64,000 nucleotides of DNA, taken from the NCBI RefSeq assembly GCF_018531465.1, contig NZ_JAHDTF010000037.1, forward strand, positions 51,285-115,284, read 5' to 3'. Below, in pieces: positions 16,602-23,910 of this stretch; within the stretch, counting starts at the first letter, position 1, and each line of letters opens with the position of its first letter. This stretch comes from Sphaerisporangium fuscum (GTDB lineage: Bacteria; Actinomycetota; Actinomycetes; Streptosporangiales; Streptosporangiaceae). The position numbers and the translations under genes are program-made. Below the pieces are notes generated by a model. It was not told the origin of the DNA. It ran no database searches and worked only from the letters and a program-made list of their open reading frames with translations.

Positions 16602-18134
16602 TCAGACGGTGAACTCCACCCCCTGCGCGAGGGGCAGCTCGCCGGAGTAGTTGACGGTGTTCGTGGCCCGGCGCATGTAGCCGCGCCAGGCGTCCGAGCC
16701 CGACTCCCGGCCGCCGCCGGTCTCCTTCTCGCCGCCGAAGGCGCCGCCGATCTCGGCCCCGGAGGTGCCGATGTTGACGTTGACGATCCCGCAGTCGGAA
16801 CCCTCGGGCGACATGAACAGCTCGGCCTCGGCCTGGTCGCGGGTGAAGATGCTGGACGACAGCCCCTGCGGCACCGCGTTGTTGACCGCGATGGCCTCCT
16901 CCAGGCTCTCGTACGGCATCACGTACAGGATCGGCGCGAACGTCTCCTCGGCCACGATCGGGGTCTGCTCCCCGATCCGCACCAGCGCCGGCTCGGCGTA
17001 GAAGGCGCGCGGGGCCTGGTCCTCCAGCCTGCGCCCGCCGCCCGCCACCAGCGTCCCGCCCTGGGCGAGGGCGGCGTCCAGCGCTCCGCGCATCGCGGCG
17101 TGCGCGCGCTCGTTGATCAGGGGACCGACCAGGGTGCCCGGCGCCATCGGGTCGCCGATCGGCAGCCGCGCGTACGCCTCGGCGAGGCGGTCGACGAGCG
17201 TGACGACGACGTCGGTGTGGGCGATGACACGGCGCATGGTCGTGCAGCGCTGACCCGCCGTCCCGGCGGCGGAGAACACGATGCCCCGCACGGCGAGGTC
17301 GAGGTCGGCGGACGGGCACACGATGGCGGCGTTGTTCCCGCCGAGTTCGAGCAGTGACCGCCCGAACCTGGCCGCCACGCGCGGCCCGACGGCGCGGCCC
17401 ATGCGGGTCGAGCCGGTCGCGCTGACCAGGGCGATCCCCGGGTGGTCCACCAGGGCCTCGCCGACCTCGGGGCCGCCGATGAGGACCTGGCCGAGGTGCG
17501 CGGGCGCGCCCTGCTCGGCCGCCGCCCGGTCGAGGAGGGCCTCGCAGGCCAGGGCGGTCAGCGGGGCCAGCTCCGACGGCTTCCAGACGACCGGGTCGCC
17601 GCAGACCAGGGCGATGGCCGTGTTCCACGACCACACCGCCGCCGGGAAGTTGAAGGCGCTGATCACCCCGACGACGCCCAGCGGGTGCCAGGTCTCCATG
17701 AGCCGGTGGCCCGGCCGCTCGGAGGCGATCGTGCGCCCGTGGAGCTGACGGGACAGGCCCACGGCGTAGTCGCAGATGTCGATCATCTCCTGGACCTCGC
17801 CGAGCGCCTCGGAGGTGATCTTCCCGACCTCCAGGCTGATCAGCGTGGCGAGGTCCGCCTTGTGCTCGGCGAGCAGTTCGCCGAACCGCTTCACCAGCGC
17901 ACCCCTGACGGGCGGGGGCACGCGGCGCCAGGCGAGGAACGCCTCGCGGGCCCGCGCGACGGCCGCGTCGACCGCCTCCGCCTCGACCCAGGGGACGGCG
18001 GCCAGGCGTTCACCGTTGATCGGTGAGATGGTCGTGGTCCCGCCTCCGAGCGCGTCCACGTCCACACCGCAGCGCTTGGCGGTCTCCCGGGCCATCGCGG
18101 CCAGCTCGTCGGCGCCGGGCAGCGTGGTCACCAT
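16602..18134 (-). CDS. amaB: ALDH7/AmaB-type L-aminoadipate-semialdehyde (P6C) dehydrogenase
   Basis: The 510-residue protein aligns by eye almost end to end with human ALDH7A1. Shared blocks include GVVGVISAFNFPAAVWSW, RFGRSLLELGGNNA (general base Glu263), GTAGQRCTT (nucleophile Cys297), ETFAPILYV, GLSSSIFT, GSDCGIVNVNIGTSGAEIGG and GGGRESGSDAWRGYMRR. ALDH7 enzymes oxidise 2-aminoadipate 6-semialdehyde, in equilibrium with piperideine-6-carboxylate, to 2-aminoadipate with NAD+ in lysine catabolism. It is the last gene of a minus-strand operon after an amino-acid dehydrogenase and an FAD oxidoreductase, 29 bases from the latter. The subfamily call is strong, while the pathway role is inferred from family knowledge and neighbours. 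Confidence 0.9.
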   Translation of the reverse strand: MVTTLPGADELAAMARETAKRCGVDVDALGGGTTTISPINGERLAAVPWVEAEAVDAAVARAREAFLAWRRVPPPVRGALVKRFGELLAEHKADLATLISLEVGKITSEALGEVQEMIDICDYAVGLSRQLHGRTIASERPGHRLMETWHPLGVVGVISAFNFPAAVWSWNTAIALVCGDPVVWKPSELAPLTALACEALLDRAAAEQGAPAHLGQVLIGGPEVGEALVDHPGIALVSATGSTRMGRAVGPRVAARFGRSLLELGGNNAAIVCPSADLDLAVRGIVFSAAGTAGQRCTTMRRVIAHTDVVVTLVDRLAEAYARLPIGDPMAPGTLVGPLINERAHAAMRGALDAALAQGGTLVAGGGRRLEDQAPRAFYAEPALVRIGEQTPIVAEETFAPILYVMPYESLEEAIAVNNAVPQGLSSSIFTRDQAEAELFMSPEGSDCGIVNVNIGTSGAEIGGAFGGEKETGGGRESGSDAWRGYMRRATNTVNYSGELPLAQGVEFTV

Positions 18135-18163
18135 CAGGGCTTCTCCCTCGGTAGTCGGTTGTG

Positions 18164-19327
18164 TCAGACGATGTTGATCTCGGGCCGCGCCCCGGCGAGG
18201 GCGAAGCGGCGCGCGTCGAAGCCGGAGACGTCGACGAACGGCTCCCGGTCCAGGTACAGGTCACGGACGACCTCCCCCACGGCGGGGCTCATCAGGAAGC
18301 CGTGGCCGGAGAAGCCGGTCGCGTAGATGAACCGGTCGACGCCGGGGGCGGTGCCGATGAGCGCGTTGTGGTCGGGCGTCACCTCGTACAGGCCGGCCCA
18401 CCCGGTGCCGACGCCGATCTCCAGCAGCGCCGGGGCCCGGCGCGCCATGGCCTCGCCCAGCCTCGGCAGCCAGGCGTCGGACCGGTCGAGCTTGAATCCG
18501 GGGGTCTCCTCGGGGTCGGACATGCCGAGGAGCAGGCCGGGACCCTCCCGGTGGAAGTAGAACGTGGTGGCGAAGTCGATGGTGAACGCCATGGGCGGCA
18601 GATCAGGGACCGGCTCGGTGACCAGGACCTGCCTGCGCAGCGGGGTCACCGGCAGGTCGACGCCCACCCACTCGCCCACGGCGCGCGACCACGCGCCGGC
18701 CGCGCAGATCACGGTGTCGGTCTCGATGCGGCCGCCCTCGGTGTGGACGGCGACGATGCGGCCGTTCACCGTCTCGATGCCGGTCGCGGCGCAGTTGGGC
18801 AGCAGGCGGGCCCCGTGCCGCCGGGCCGCCCCGGCGTAGCCGAGCACCACCGATTCGGGGGTGCAGTGGCCGTCGGTGGGCGAGTAGGCGGCGGCGAGCA
18901 GCCCGTCGGTGTCGATCAGCGGGGACAGCTCCCCGGCCTCCCGGGGCGAGAGGATCCGGCTGGGCACGCCGAGGTCGTTCTGGATCGCCACGTTCTTCTC
19001 GAACTCGGCGACGGCCTCGGGTGAGTCGAGCAGGAACAGGTAGCCCGGCCTGTGCAGGTCGATCTCCTGCCCGAAGCGGTCGGCGAAGGTCTCGAAGGTC
19101 TCCAGGCTGCGCACGGCGAGCTCGATGTTGACCTGGTCGGAGAACTGCGCGCGCACTCCCCCGGCGGCCTTCGACGTCGAGCCGGACCCCAGTGGCCCCT
19201 TGTCGACCAGCACCACCTCGCCCACCCCGGCCGCGGCCAGGGCGTAGGCGGTGCTGACGCCCATGCAGCCGCCGCCGATGATGACGACCGCGGCCCGGGA
19301 GGGAAGCTCACGTCCGGTTTCGCTCAT
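18164..19327 (-). CDS. FAD-dependent amino-acid/imino-acid oxidoreductase (DAO family); candidate pipecolate oxidase
   Basis: This 387-residue DAO-fold flavoprotein has the dinucleotide motif VVIIGGGCMGVSTAYALA at the N-terminus. GGVRAQFSDQVNIELAVRS and the C-terminal RFIYATGFSGHGFLMSPAVG are typical of the sarcosine oxidase beta/proline dehydrogenase-like group. The C-terminal region lacks the Cys that anchors covalent FAD in monomeric sarcosine oxidase and amadoriases, so FAD is probably noncovalent. P. putida AmaA, the L-pipecolate oxidase that feeds AmaB, is also a DAO-family enzyme. The next gene here is the AmaB homologue, so oxidation of pipecolate to piperideine-6-carboxylate fits best. 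Other secondary or D-amino acids remain possible. Confidence 0.78.
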   Translation of the reverse strand: MSETGRELPSRAAVVIIGGGCMGVSTAYALAAAGVGEVVLVDKGPLGSGSTSKAAGGVRAQFSDQVNIELAVRSLETFETFADRFGQEIDLHRPGYLFLLDSPEAVAEFEKNVAIQNDLGVPSRILSPREAGELSPLIDTDGLLAAAYSPTDGHCTPESVVLGYAGAARRHGARLLPNCAATGIETVNGRIVAVHTEGGRIETDTVICAAGAWSRAVGEWVGVDLPVTPLRRQVLVTEPVPDLPPMAFTIDFATTFYFHREGPGLLLGMSDPEETPGFKLDRSDAWLPRLGEAMARRAPALLEIGVGTGWAGLYEVTPDHNALIGTAPGVDRFIYATGFSGHGFLMSPAVGEVVRDLYLDREPFVDVSGFDARRFALAGARPEINIV

Positions 19328-19340
19328 GTACGGGTTCCTT

Positions 19341-20495
19341 TCAGACGAGCTCGGCCTCGGGCACGCGCCGGCGCAGGACCATCGCCTCGCGGACGCGGCC
19401 GCGGGCCAGCGCGTACGCCGCCTCGTGGGGGGTGATCTCCCGGCTGCGCGACTCCCGCAGCACGGCCGACGCGTTGGCCCGCAGCTTCGTCGAGATCATG
19501 GAGAAGACGTCGTCCGGCCGCACCTGGAAGGGCGAGTAGCGCGCGTCCATCGAGTGCGCGGCCGCCACGATGCCGCCGGCGTTGGCGATGAAGTCGGGCA
19601 CCACCGCGACACCCCGCTTGTGCAGTATCTCGCGGGCCTCCGGCGAGGCCGGCAGGTTGGCCCCCTCGACGACCAGCCTGGCGGTGGTCAGCCCGGCCAC
19701 GCGGGCGTCGATCACGTCCTCGCGGGCGGCGGGGACCAGGATGTCGGCGGTGACCGCGAGGGCGTGATCGGCGGGGTACGACCGGCCGTACTCGCGGACG
19801 CAGTCGTCGCCCAGCTCCGCGCTCAGGGCGAGGAGCCGGTCCACGTCGAGGCCGTCGGGGTCGTACGCGCAGCCCGCCACGGTGGAGGCGGCCACGACCA
19901 CGGCGCCCAGCTCGGCGAGCCTGCGGACGGCGGCCCTGCCGACCGCGCCGAGGCCCTGGACGGCGACGCGGGCGCCGCGCAGCTCGAACCCGAGCTCGGC
20001 GGCCGCGGCGTCGGCCGCCTCCGCGACGCCGTACCCGGTGACGCCCAGTTCGTCGTAGGGGAAGCCGCCGAGCGCGCCGGGGAGGCCGACGGCGGCGCCG
20101 CGGTCGCCGAGTTCGTCGAGCAGGACGGCGGCGTCGTTCTCGGTCAGGCCCATGTCGAGGCCGAAGACGTACTCCTTGGGCACCTCGTTGGCCAGGGCGC
20201 GGGCGAAGGCGCGCAGGATCTCCTCCTTGTCCGGCGCCTTCGGGTCGGCCACGATGCCGGCCTTGGCGCCGCCGTGGAACAGGTCGACGGCGGCCCACTT
20301 CCAGGTCATGGTGCGCGCGAGCCGGGCGATCTGGCCGACGGTCACCGTCGGGCTCATCCGGGTGCCGCCCTTGCCCATCCCCCGGGAGGTGTTGTCGAGC
20401 ACGAGGACACCGCGCATCCCGGTCCTGCGGTCGGACACGCAGACGACCTTCTCGGGTCCCCACTCGTCCATGAGTGCGAAGACGTCATCGCTCAC
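19341..20495 (-). CDS. Glu/Leu/Phe/Val-type amino-acid dehydrogenase; candidate 2-aminoadipate dehydrogenase
   Basis: The 384-residue protein has the family's catalytic region (NTSRGMGKGGTRMSPTVTVG, then DLFHGGAKAGI with Lys78), the segment YVFGLDMGLTENDAAVLLDE and a Rossmann motif VQGLGAVG. Such enzymes interconvert L-amino acids and 2-oxoacids with NAD(P). The specificity is not readable by eye; it is neither a canonical GdhA nor clearly a leucine dehydrogenase. As first gene of the operon before a DAO oxidoreductase and AmaB, deamination of 2-aminoadipate to 2-oxoadipate would fill the next pathway step. I chose GTG 20495; ATG 20540 would add 15 residues but lacks a ribosome-binding site. 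Confidence 0.8.
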   Translation of the reverse strand: MSDDVFALMDEWGPEKVVCVSDRRTGMRGVLVLDNTSRGMGKGGTRMSPTVTVGQIARLARTMTWKWAAVDLFHGGAKAGIVADPKAPDKEEILRAFARALANEVPKEYVFGLDMGLTENDAAVLLDELGDRGAAVGLPGALGGFPYDELGVTGYGVAEAADAAAAELGFELRGARVAVQGLGAVGRAAVRRLAELGAVVVAASTVAGCAYDPDGLDVDRLLALSAELGDDCVREYGRSYPADHALAVTADILVPAAREDVIDARVAGLTTARLVVEGANLPASPEAREILHKRGVAVVPDFIANAGGIVAAAHSMDARYSPFQVRPDDVFSMISTKLRANASAVLRESRSREITPHEAAYALARGRVREAMVLRRRVPEAELV

Positions 20496-20640
20496 GGCAG
20501 CGCTTCCACCTCTCGGGTCGTGGATCGGTGCGTCCAGCATCGGGGAGCGGGTGGAGGCGGAGGAAGCGGCCGAGCACGGCCATCTGTGGGCGTGGCCGAA
20601 GAAGTTCTTTCGCTTGACCAGCGGGTGCCCGGGCACGTCC

Positions 20641-20747
20641 GAGCCGAGGACGCCGAGCGGGACCTTGACCGCACGGAGCCGAGGACGCGGGGTGGGCCTC
20701 TTCACGGCGCGGAACCGAGGACGCGGGCAGGGCTCCCTCACTGTGCC
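20641..20747. repeat. Three imperfect 35-36-bp direct repeats
   Basis: The core GAGCCGAGGACGC (third copy GAACCGAGGACGC) recurs at 20641, 20676 and 20712, giving a period of 35-36 bp. The array fills the gap between the LysR stop and the amino-acid dehydrogenase start. It may hold spaced binding sites or be a remnant of slippage. Confidence 0.45.
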
Positions 20748-21670
20748 GGACCGGAGATGCCGGGCAGGTCGCCCGCGAGCCGTCCCGCGGCCTGGCGCAG
20801 GGCGCCCAGCGCGCCGGTCAGCGCGGGGTTCCCGGTCTCCGGGCGGTACACCGCGGCGACGCGCCTGCGCGCCTGGACCCCGTCGAGCCGGGCCGCGACC
20901 ACGCCCTCGCTGGGCAGGTGCGCGAGCGCCGGGACGAGCGCCACGCCGAGCCCGGACCGCACGAAGCCGCGGATGACGCCGTAGTCGTTGCTGCGGTAGT
21001 CGGTCTGGGGGTCGTATCCGGCCTGGGCGCACAGTCTGCGCAGGCAGGAGGCTCCGGCGGTGCCCTCCCTGGCCGCCACCCAGGTCTCGTGCTTGAGGTC
21101 GTCGAGCGCGACCGCCCCGGCGGTGGCCAGGGGATGCCGTCCGGGGAGCAGGAGCAGCAGTTCCTCCGACAGCAGCGCGATCTCCTCGAGGTCACGCGGC
21201 CAGGCGCGTGGCACCAGGTCGTAGCGGTAGACCAGGGCCACGTCGAGCTCGCCGGCGCGGACCTGCGGGATGAGCTCGTCGGGCTCGCCCTCGTCGAGGA
21301 GGATCTCCACCGACGGGTACGACTGCGCGTAGGAGGCCAAGGCGATCGGCAGGAGGCGCTGGCTCGCCGTGGGGAAGCTGCCCAGCCTGAGCCGGCCGAT
21401 GCTGCCCTCGGACATGCCGCGGACGTCCTCCTCCAGGGCCTCCAGCGCGGACAGCACGTCGGCGGCCCGTGACACGAGGTACCTGGCCGCCGGGGTCGGC
21501 CGGATCGTGTGGGCGCCGCGCTCGAACAGCGGCGTCCTGACCGCCCGCTCCAGTGCCGCGATCTGCTGGGAGACCGCGGAACCGGTGTAGCCGAGCCGCC
21601 GGGCCGCGTCGGCGAACGACCCGGCGTCCAGCACGGCGGTCAGCGTCCGCAGGTGGACCGGGTTGAGCAT
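20738..21670 (-). CDS. LysR-family transcriptional regulator
   Basis: This is a 310-residue LysR-type regulator. The winged HTH lies at about 1-60 (LNPVHLRTLTAVLDAGSFAD, AARRLGYTGSAVSQQIAALE), and a periplasmic-binding-like effector domain follows from about residue 90 (GRLRLGSFPTASQRLLPIAL). I start at ATG 21670, because family sequence begins at MLNPVHL; the frame extends six codons further to 21688. The gene follows an MFS transporter and precedes the amino-acid dehydrogenase-DAO-ALDH7 operon, all on the minus strand. It could control either. The effector is unknown; a lysine-pathway intermediate is a guess from position. Confidence 0.88.
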   Translation of the reverse strand: MLNPVHLRTLTAVLDAGSFADAARRLGYTGSAVSQQIAALERAVRTPLFERGAHTIRPTPAARYLVSRAADVLSALEALEEDVRGMSEGSIGRLRLGSFPTASQRLLPIALASYAQSYPSVEILLDEGEPDELIPQVRAGELDVALVYRYDLVPRAWPRDLEEIALLSEELLLLLPGRHPLATAGAVALDDLKHETWVAAREGTAGASCLRRLCAQAGYDPQTDYRSNDYGVIRGFVRSGLGVALVPALAHLPSEGVVAARLDGVQARRRVAAVYRPETGNPALTGALGALRQAAGRLAGDLPGISGPAQ

Positions 21671-21747
21671 AAGCAGAGCTGTCCTCACGTGCGGTGGACC
21701 GAAAGACCTTCATAGGCTCTCCCACCCGCCGGGCCGCTGACCACCCG

Positions 21748-21761
21748 CAATTCACATATTG
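21748..21761. promoter_or_regulatory. Possible LysR-type binding site
   Basis: CAATTCACATATTG at 21748-21761 is an interrupted palindrome (CAAT-N6-ATTG) in an AT-rich patch. It lies about 80 bases upstream of the LysR start, immediately after the MFS stop. Its position and shape fit a LysR autoregulatory site, though it departs from the classical T-N11-A length. Confidence 0.35.
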
Positions 21762-21773
21762 GACAAATCGCCC

Positions 21774-22943
21774 CTACTGCCCGGCCGGCTCACCCGCACC
21801 CGCCCCCGCGGCGGCCCGGACGGGTGAACGGCCGGCGCTCGCGATCAGGGCCGCCGCGGCGCACAGGATCGCGGTCCAGGCCAGGGTGGCGTCGGCGGAG
21901 GTGTGGTCGGCGAGGAGCCCGGCGAGCCACGGCCCGGCGGTCTGACCGGCCGCGAACAGGACGGTGAAGGCCGCCAGCGTGGCCGTCCAGTCCGCGGGCG
22001 GCGTGTTCACCTTGATGAGCGCGGTGACGGCGGCGGGCACGCCCATGAACGTCGCCCCGTAGACGACCGCGGAGGCGAGGACGACGGGCGGCGCCGAGGA
22101 CGCCAAGGCGAGTGCCGCTCCACCGGCGAGGAGGGCGAGCAGGGTGGCGAGGGTTCCGCCCGGCCGGCGGCTGATGGGACGGCTCCACAGGGCGGGCGCC
22201 GCCGCGACGGCCAGCCCCAGTACCGTCCAGGTGAGCGTCACCTGCGCGACCGGGGCGTGCCGGGCCGCCAGGTAGGCCGACAGGAAGGTGATGTAGGTGA
22301 TGTAGCCGGCGGCGAACATCACGTAGACCAGGGCCGTGCGCCACAGCGGGCGCACCCGTGCCCGCCGCGGCGCCGCCGGAGCCTCATGGTCCTCGCCGGT
22401 GCGCGCGGCGGACCACCCGGCCAGCGCCGCCAGGCCGGCCGCGGCACTGAGACCGGCCCAGGCGAGCTGCCAGCGATCTCCCAGCGCCGGGACGGCCGCG
22501 CCGCTCACCACGATGCCCAGCCCGGTGCCGGCGAAGTAGACGACGATCGGCATGTCGGAGGACATGCCGGCGGCGAGGCGCGCCGCGATCACCCCGCCGG
22601 CGATGAACACCGACGCCCCCGCCACCCCGGCGGCGGCCCGCGCGGTCAGCTGCACCAGAAGGCCGCCCCCGGCCGCGGTGGCCGCCAGGGTCACCGCGGT
22701 GAGGACCATTCCCCAGCGGAAGGTCGCCGCGGTGCCGAGCCGGCGCTGGGCGACGGGCGTCACCAGCGCGCCGAGCAGGTAGCCGAGCCCGTTGGCGGCG
22801 CTCGTCATCCCGGCCTCGGTCAGGCTCCAGCCCAGGTCGTCGCGCATGGCCGGGATGAGCAGCCCGTAGGCGAACCGCGCGAGGCCCAGCGCCGAGGCGG
22901 TGCCCAGGGCCAGCCGCAGCGCCTGCCACCGCGTCGCCCTCAT
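21774..22943 (-). CDS. MFS transporter, YbfB/YjiJ type
   Basis: This 389-residue transporter has about 12 hydrophobic segments. The opening LGTASALGLARFAYGLLIPA, followed by AMRDDLGWSLTEAGMTSAAN and NGLGYLLGALVTP, is diagnostic of the YbfB/YjiJ branch of the major facilitator superfamily. Substrates of this branch are poorly known. The ATG at 22943 overlaps the stop of the upstream hydrolase (ATGA), so the two are translated together. I rejected the longer frame to 23174, which covers hydrolase DNA. Its place next to lysine-pathway genes hints at uptake or export of a related compound but proves nothing. Confidence 0.85.
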   Translation of the reverse strand: MRATRWQALRLALGTASALGLARFAYGLLIPAMRDDLGWSLTEAGMTSAANGLGYLLGALVTPVAQRRLGTAATFRWGMVLTAVTLAATAAGGGLLVQLTARAAAGVAGASVFIAGGVIAARLAAGMSSDMPIVVYFAGTGLGIVVSGAAVPALGDRWQLAWAGLSAAAGLAALAGWSAARTGEDHEAPAAPRRARVRPLWRTALVYVMFAAGYITYITFLSAYLAARHAPVAQVTLTWTVLGLAVAAAPALWSRPISRRPGGTLATLLALLAGGAALALASSAPPVVLASAVVYGATFMGVPAAVTALIKVNTPPADWTATLAAFTVLFAAGQTAGPWLAGLLADHTSADATLAWTAILCAAAALIASAGRSPVRAAAGAGAGEPAGQ

Positions 22944-23770
22944 GGATGCCGCGCCAGGAAGCCCAGGATCGTCCGTGCCAGGGTCACGCGGTGGTCCGAC
23001 AACGCGTGGTCGGTGGGGAAAACGTGGTGTTCGAGCTGCTCGACGGGCTGCGCCTGGTACGTGGCGACCAGCGGGTCGTGATGCACGTCGCAGGGGGTGA
23101 CGGTGTCGAGGCCGGCGCCGACGAGGAGCACCGGGCGGTCCGCCAGAAGCGGCGCGAGCCGGGCCAGCCGCCACGAATCGCCGGCCGCCTCCATCTCGGC
23201 GACGAGCGCCTCCCCGCTGGTGCCGCGCAGAGGGCCCAGCTCACCGGCCCACGCCTCGACATAGGCCTCCCGGAGTCCCGGGTTGGCGCGGCAGAGCGCC
23301 GCCACCGTACCGAAGTCGAACCCGGTCACCGAGGCGACCGCGGCGATGGACGGATCCGCGGCCGCGGTCATCAGCGCGGCGAAGCCGCCGGTGCTGTGGC
23401 CGATCAACATCACCCGCCCCGGGTCGAGCCGGTGGGCGGCCGCGACGTCCGGGTCGCGCAGCCCGGCCACGACCGCGGCCGCGTCCTCGAGCACGTGGCC
23501 CCACGACCACGAACCGCCGACGCCCCACGAGCCGCGGTAGTGGAACACCAGCGACGCGTAGCCCGCGCGGCGCAGCACCTGCGCGAGATCGAAGTTGCGC
23601 TCGTTCCCCGGGAATCCGTGCAGGAGCACGACGACCGGATGCGGTCCCGGGCCGGCCGGCACGTGCAGCACCCCCAGCAGGGTCTCGCCGCCGCTGTGGA
23701 AGGTCACCGCGGGTGTGGTGGCCGGGAAGTCCGGGTCGCGCGGAAGGTCGTCGGAAAGGGGGTCGGCCAT
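22940..23770 (-). CDS. Alpha/beta hydrolase (dienelactone-hydrolase-like esterase/peptidase)
   Basis: The 276-residue protein has the alpha/beta-hydrolase pattern. The oxyanion region is VVVLLHGFPGNERNFDLAQV, the nucleophile elbow is LIGHSTGGFAAL (G-H-S-T-G), a downstream acid lies in LVGAGLDTVTPCDVHHD, and the catalytic His is probably in FPTDHALSDHR. There is no signal peptide, so it acts in the cytoplasm. Start ATG 23770 (MADPLSDD) is preferred over the ATG at 23782. It is translationally coupled to the MFS gene downstream. The substrate is unknown; an ester or amide imported by that transporter is possible. Confidence 0.78.
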   Translation of the reverse strand: MADPLSDDLPRDPDFPATTPAVTFHSGGETLLGVLHVPAGPGPHPVVVLLHGFPGNERNFDLAQVLRRAGYASLVFHYRGSWGVGGSWSWGHVLEDAAAVVAGLRDPDVAAAHRLDPGRVMLIGHSTGGFAALMTAAADPSIAAVASVTGFDFGTVAALCRANPGLREAYVEAWAGELGPLRGTSGEALVAEMEAAGDSWRLARLAPLLADRPVLLVGAGLDTVTPCDVHHDPLVATYQAQPVEQLEHHVFPTDHALSDHRVTLARTILGFLARHP

Positions 23771-23785
23771 CCAGGGCTCCAAAGG

Positions 23786-23839
23786 TCGAACCGATCGGTA
23801 CGGTGCCTGACGCTAGCACGTGATCGAACCGAGCGGTAC
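23786..23839. promoter_or_regulatory. Paired operator-like repeats upstream of the hydrolase-MFS operon
   Basis: TCGAACCGATCGGTAC at 23786-23801 recurs as TCGAACCGAGCGGTAC at 23824-23839, 38 bp apart. Each copy contains the palindrome or near-palindrome ACCGATCGGT. Such pairs are typical of TetR-family operators. They lie 16 to 69 bases upstream of the hydrolase start. No TetR gene is in the window. Confidence 0.5.
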
Positions 23840-23910
23840 CATCTGCTCCTCCTGATCCTCCTCGGGTGACCCCGGCTCAACGGCAGGGCTTCCCCGGGTG
23901 ACCACCTCCC

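Noticed and set aside
18164..19327. DAO-family gene as an amadoriase (fructosyl amino-acid oxidase)
   Set aside because: It is tempting beside frl-type genes, but the C-terminal Cys for covalent FAD is absent and the gene is in the AmaB operon, so pipecolate oxidation fits better. Not fully excluded.
20641..20747. The triple 35-bp repeat as a CRISPR-like array
   Set aside because: The conserved core is only about 13 bp, copies differ, and there are no cas genes; better read as degenerate direct repeats.
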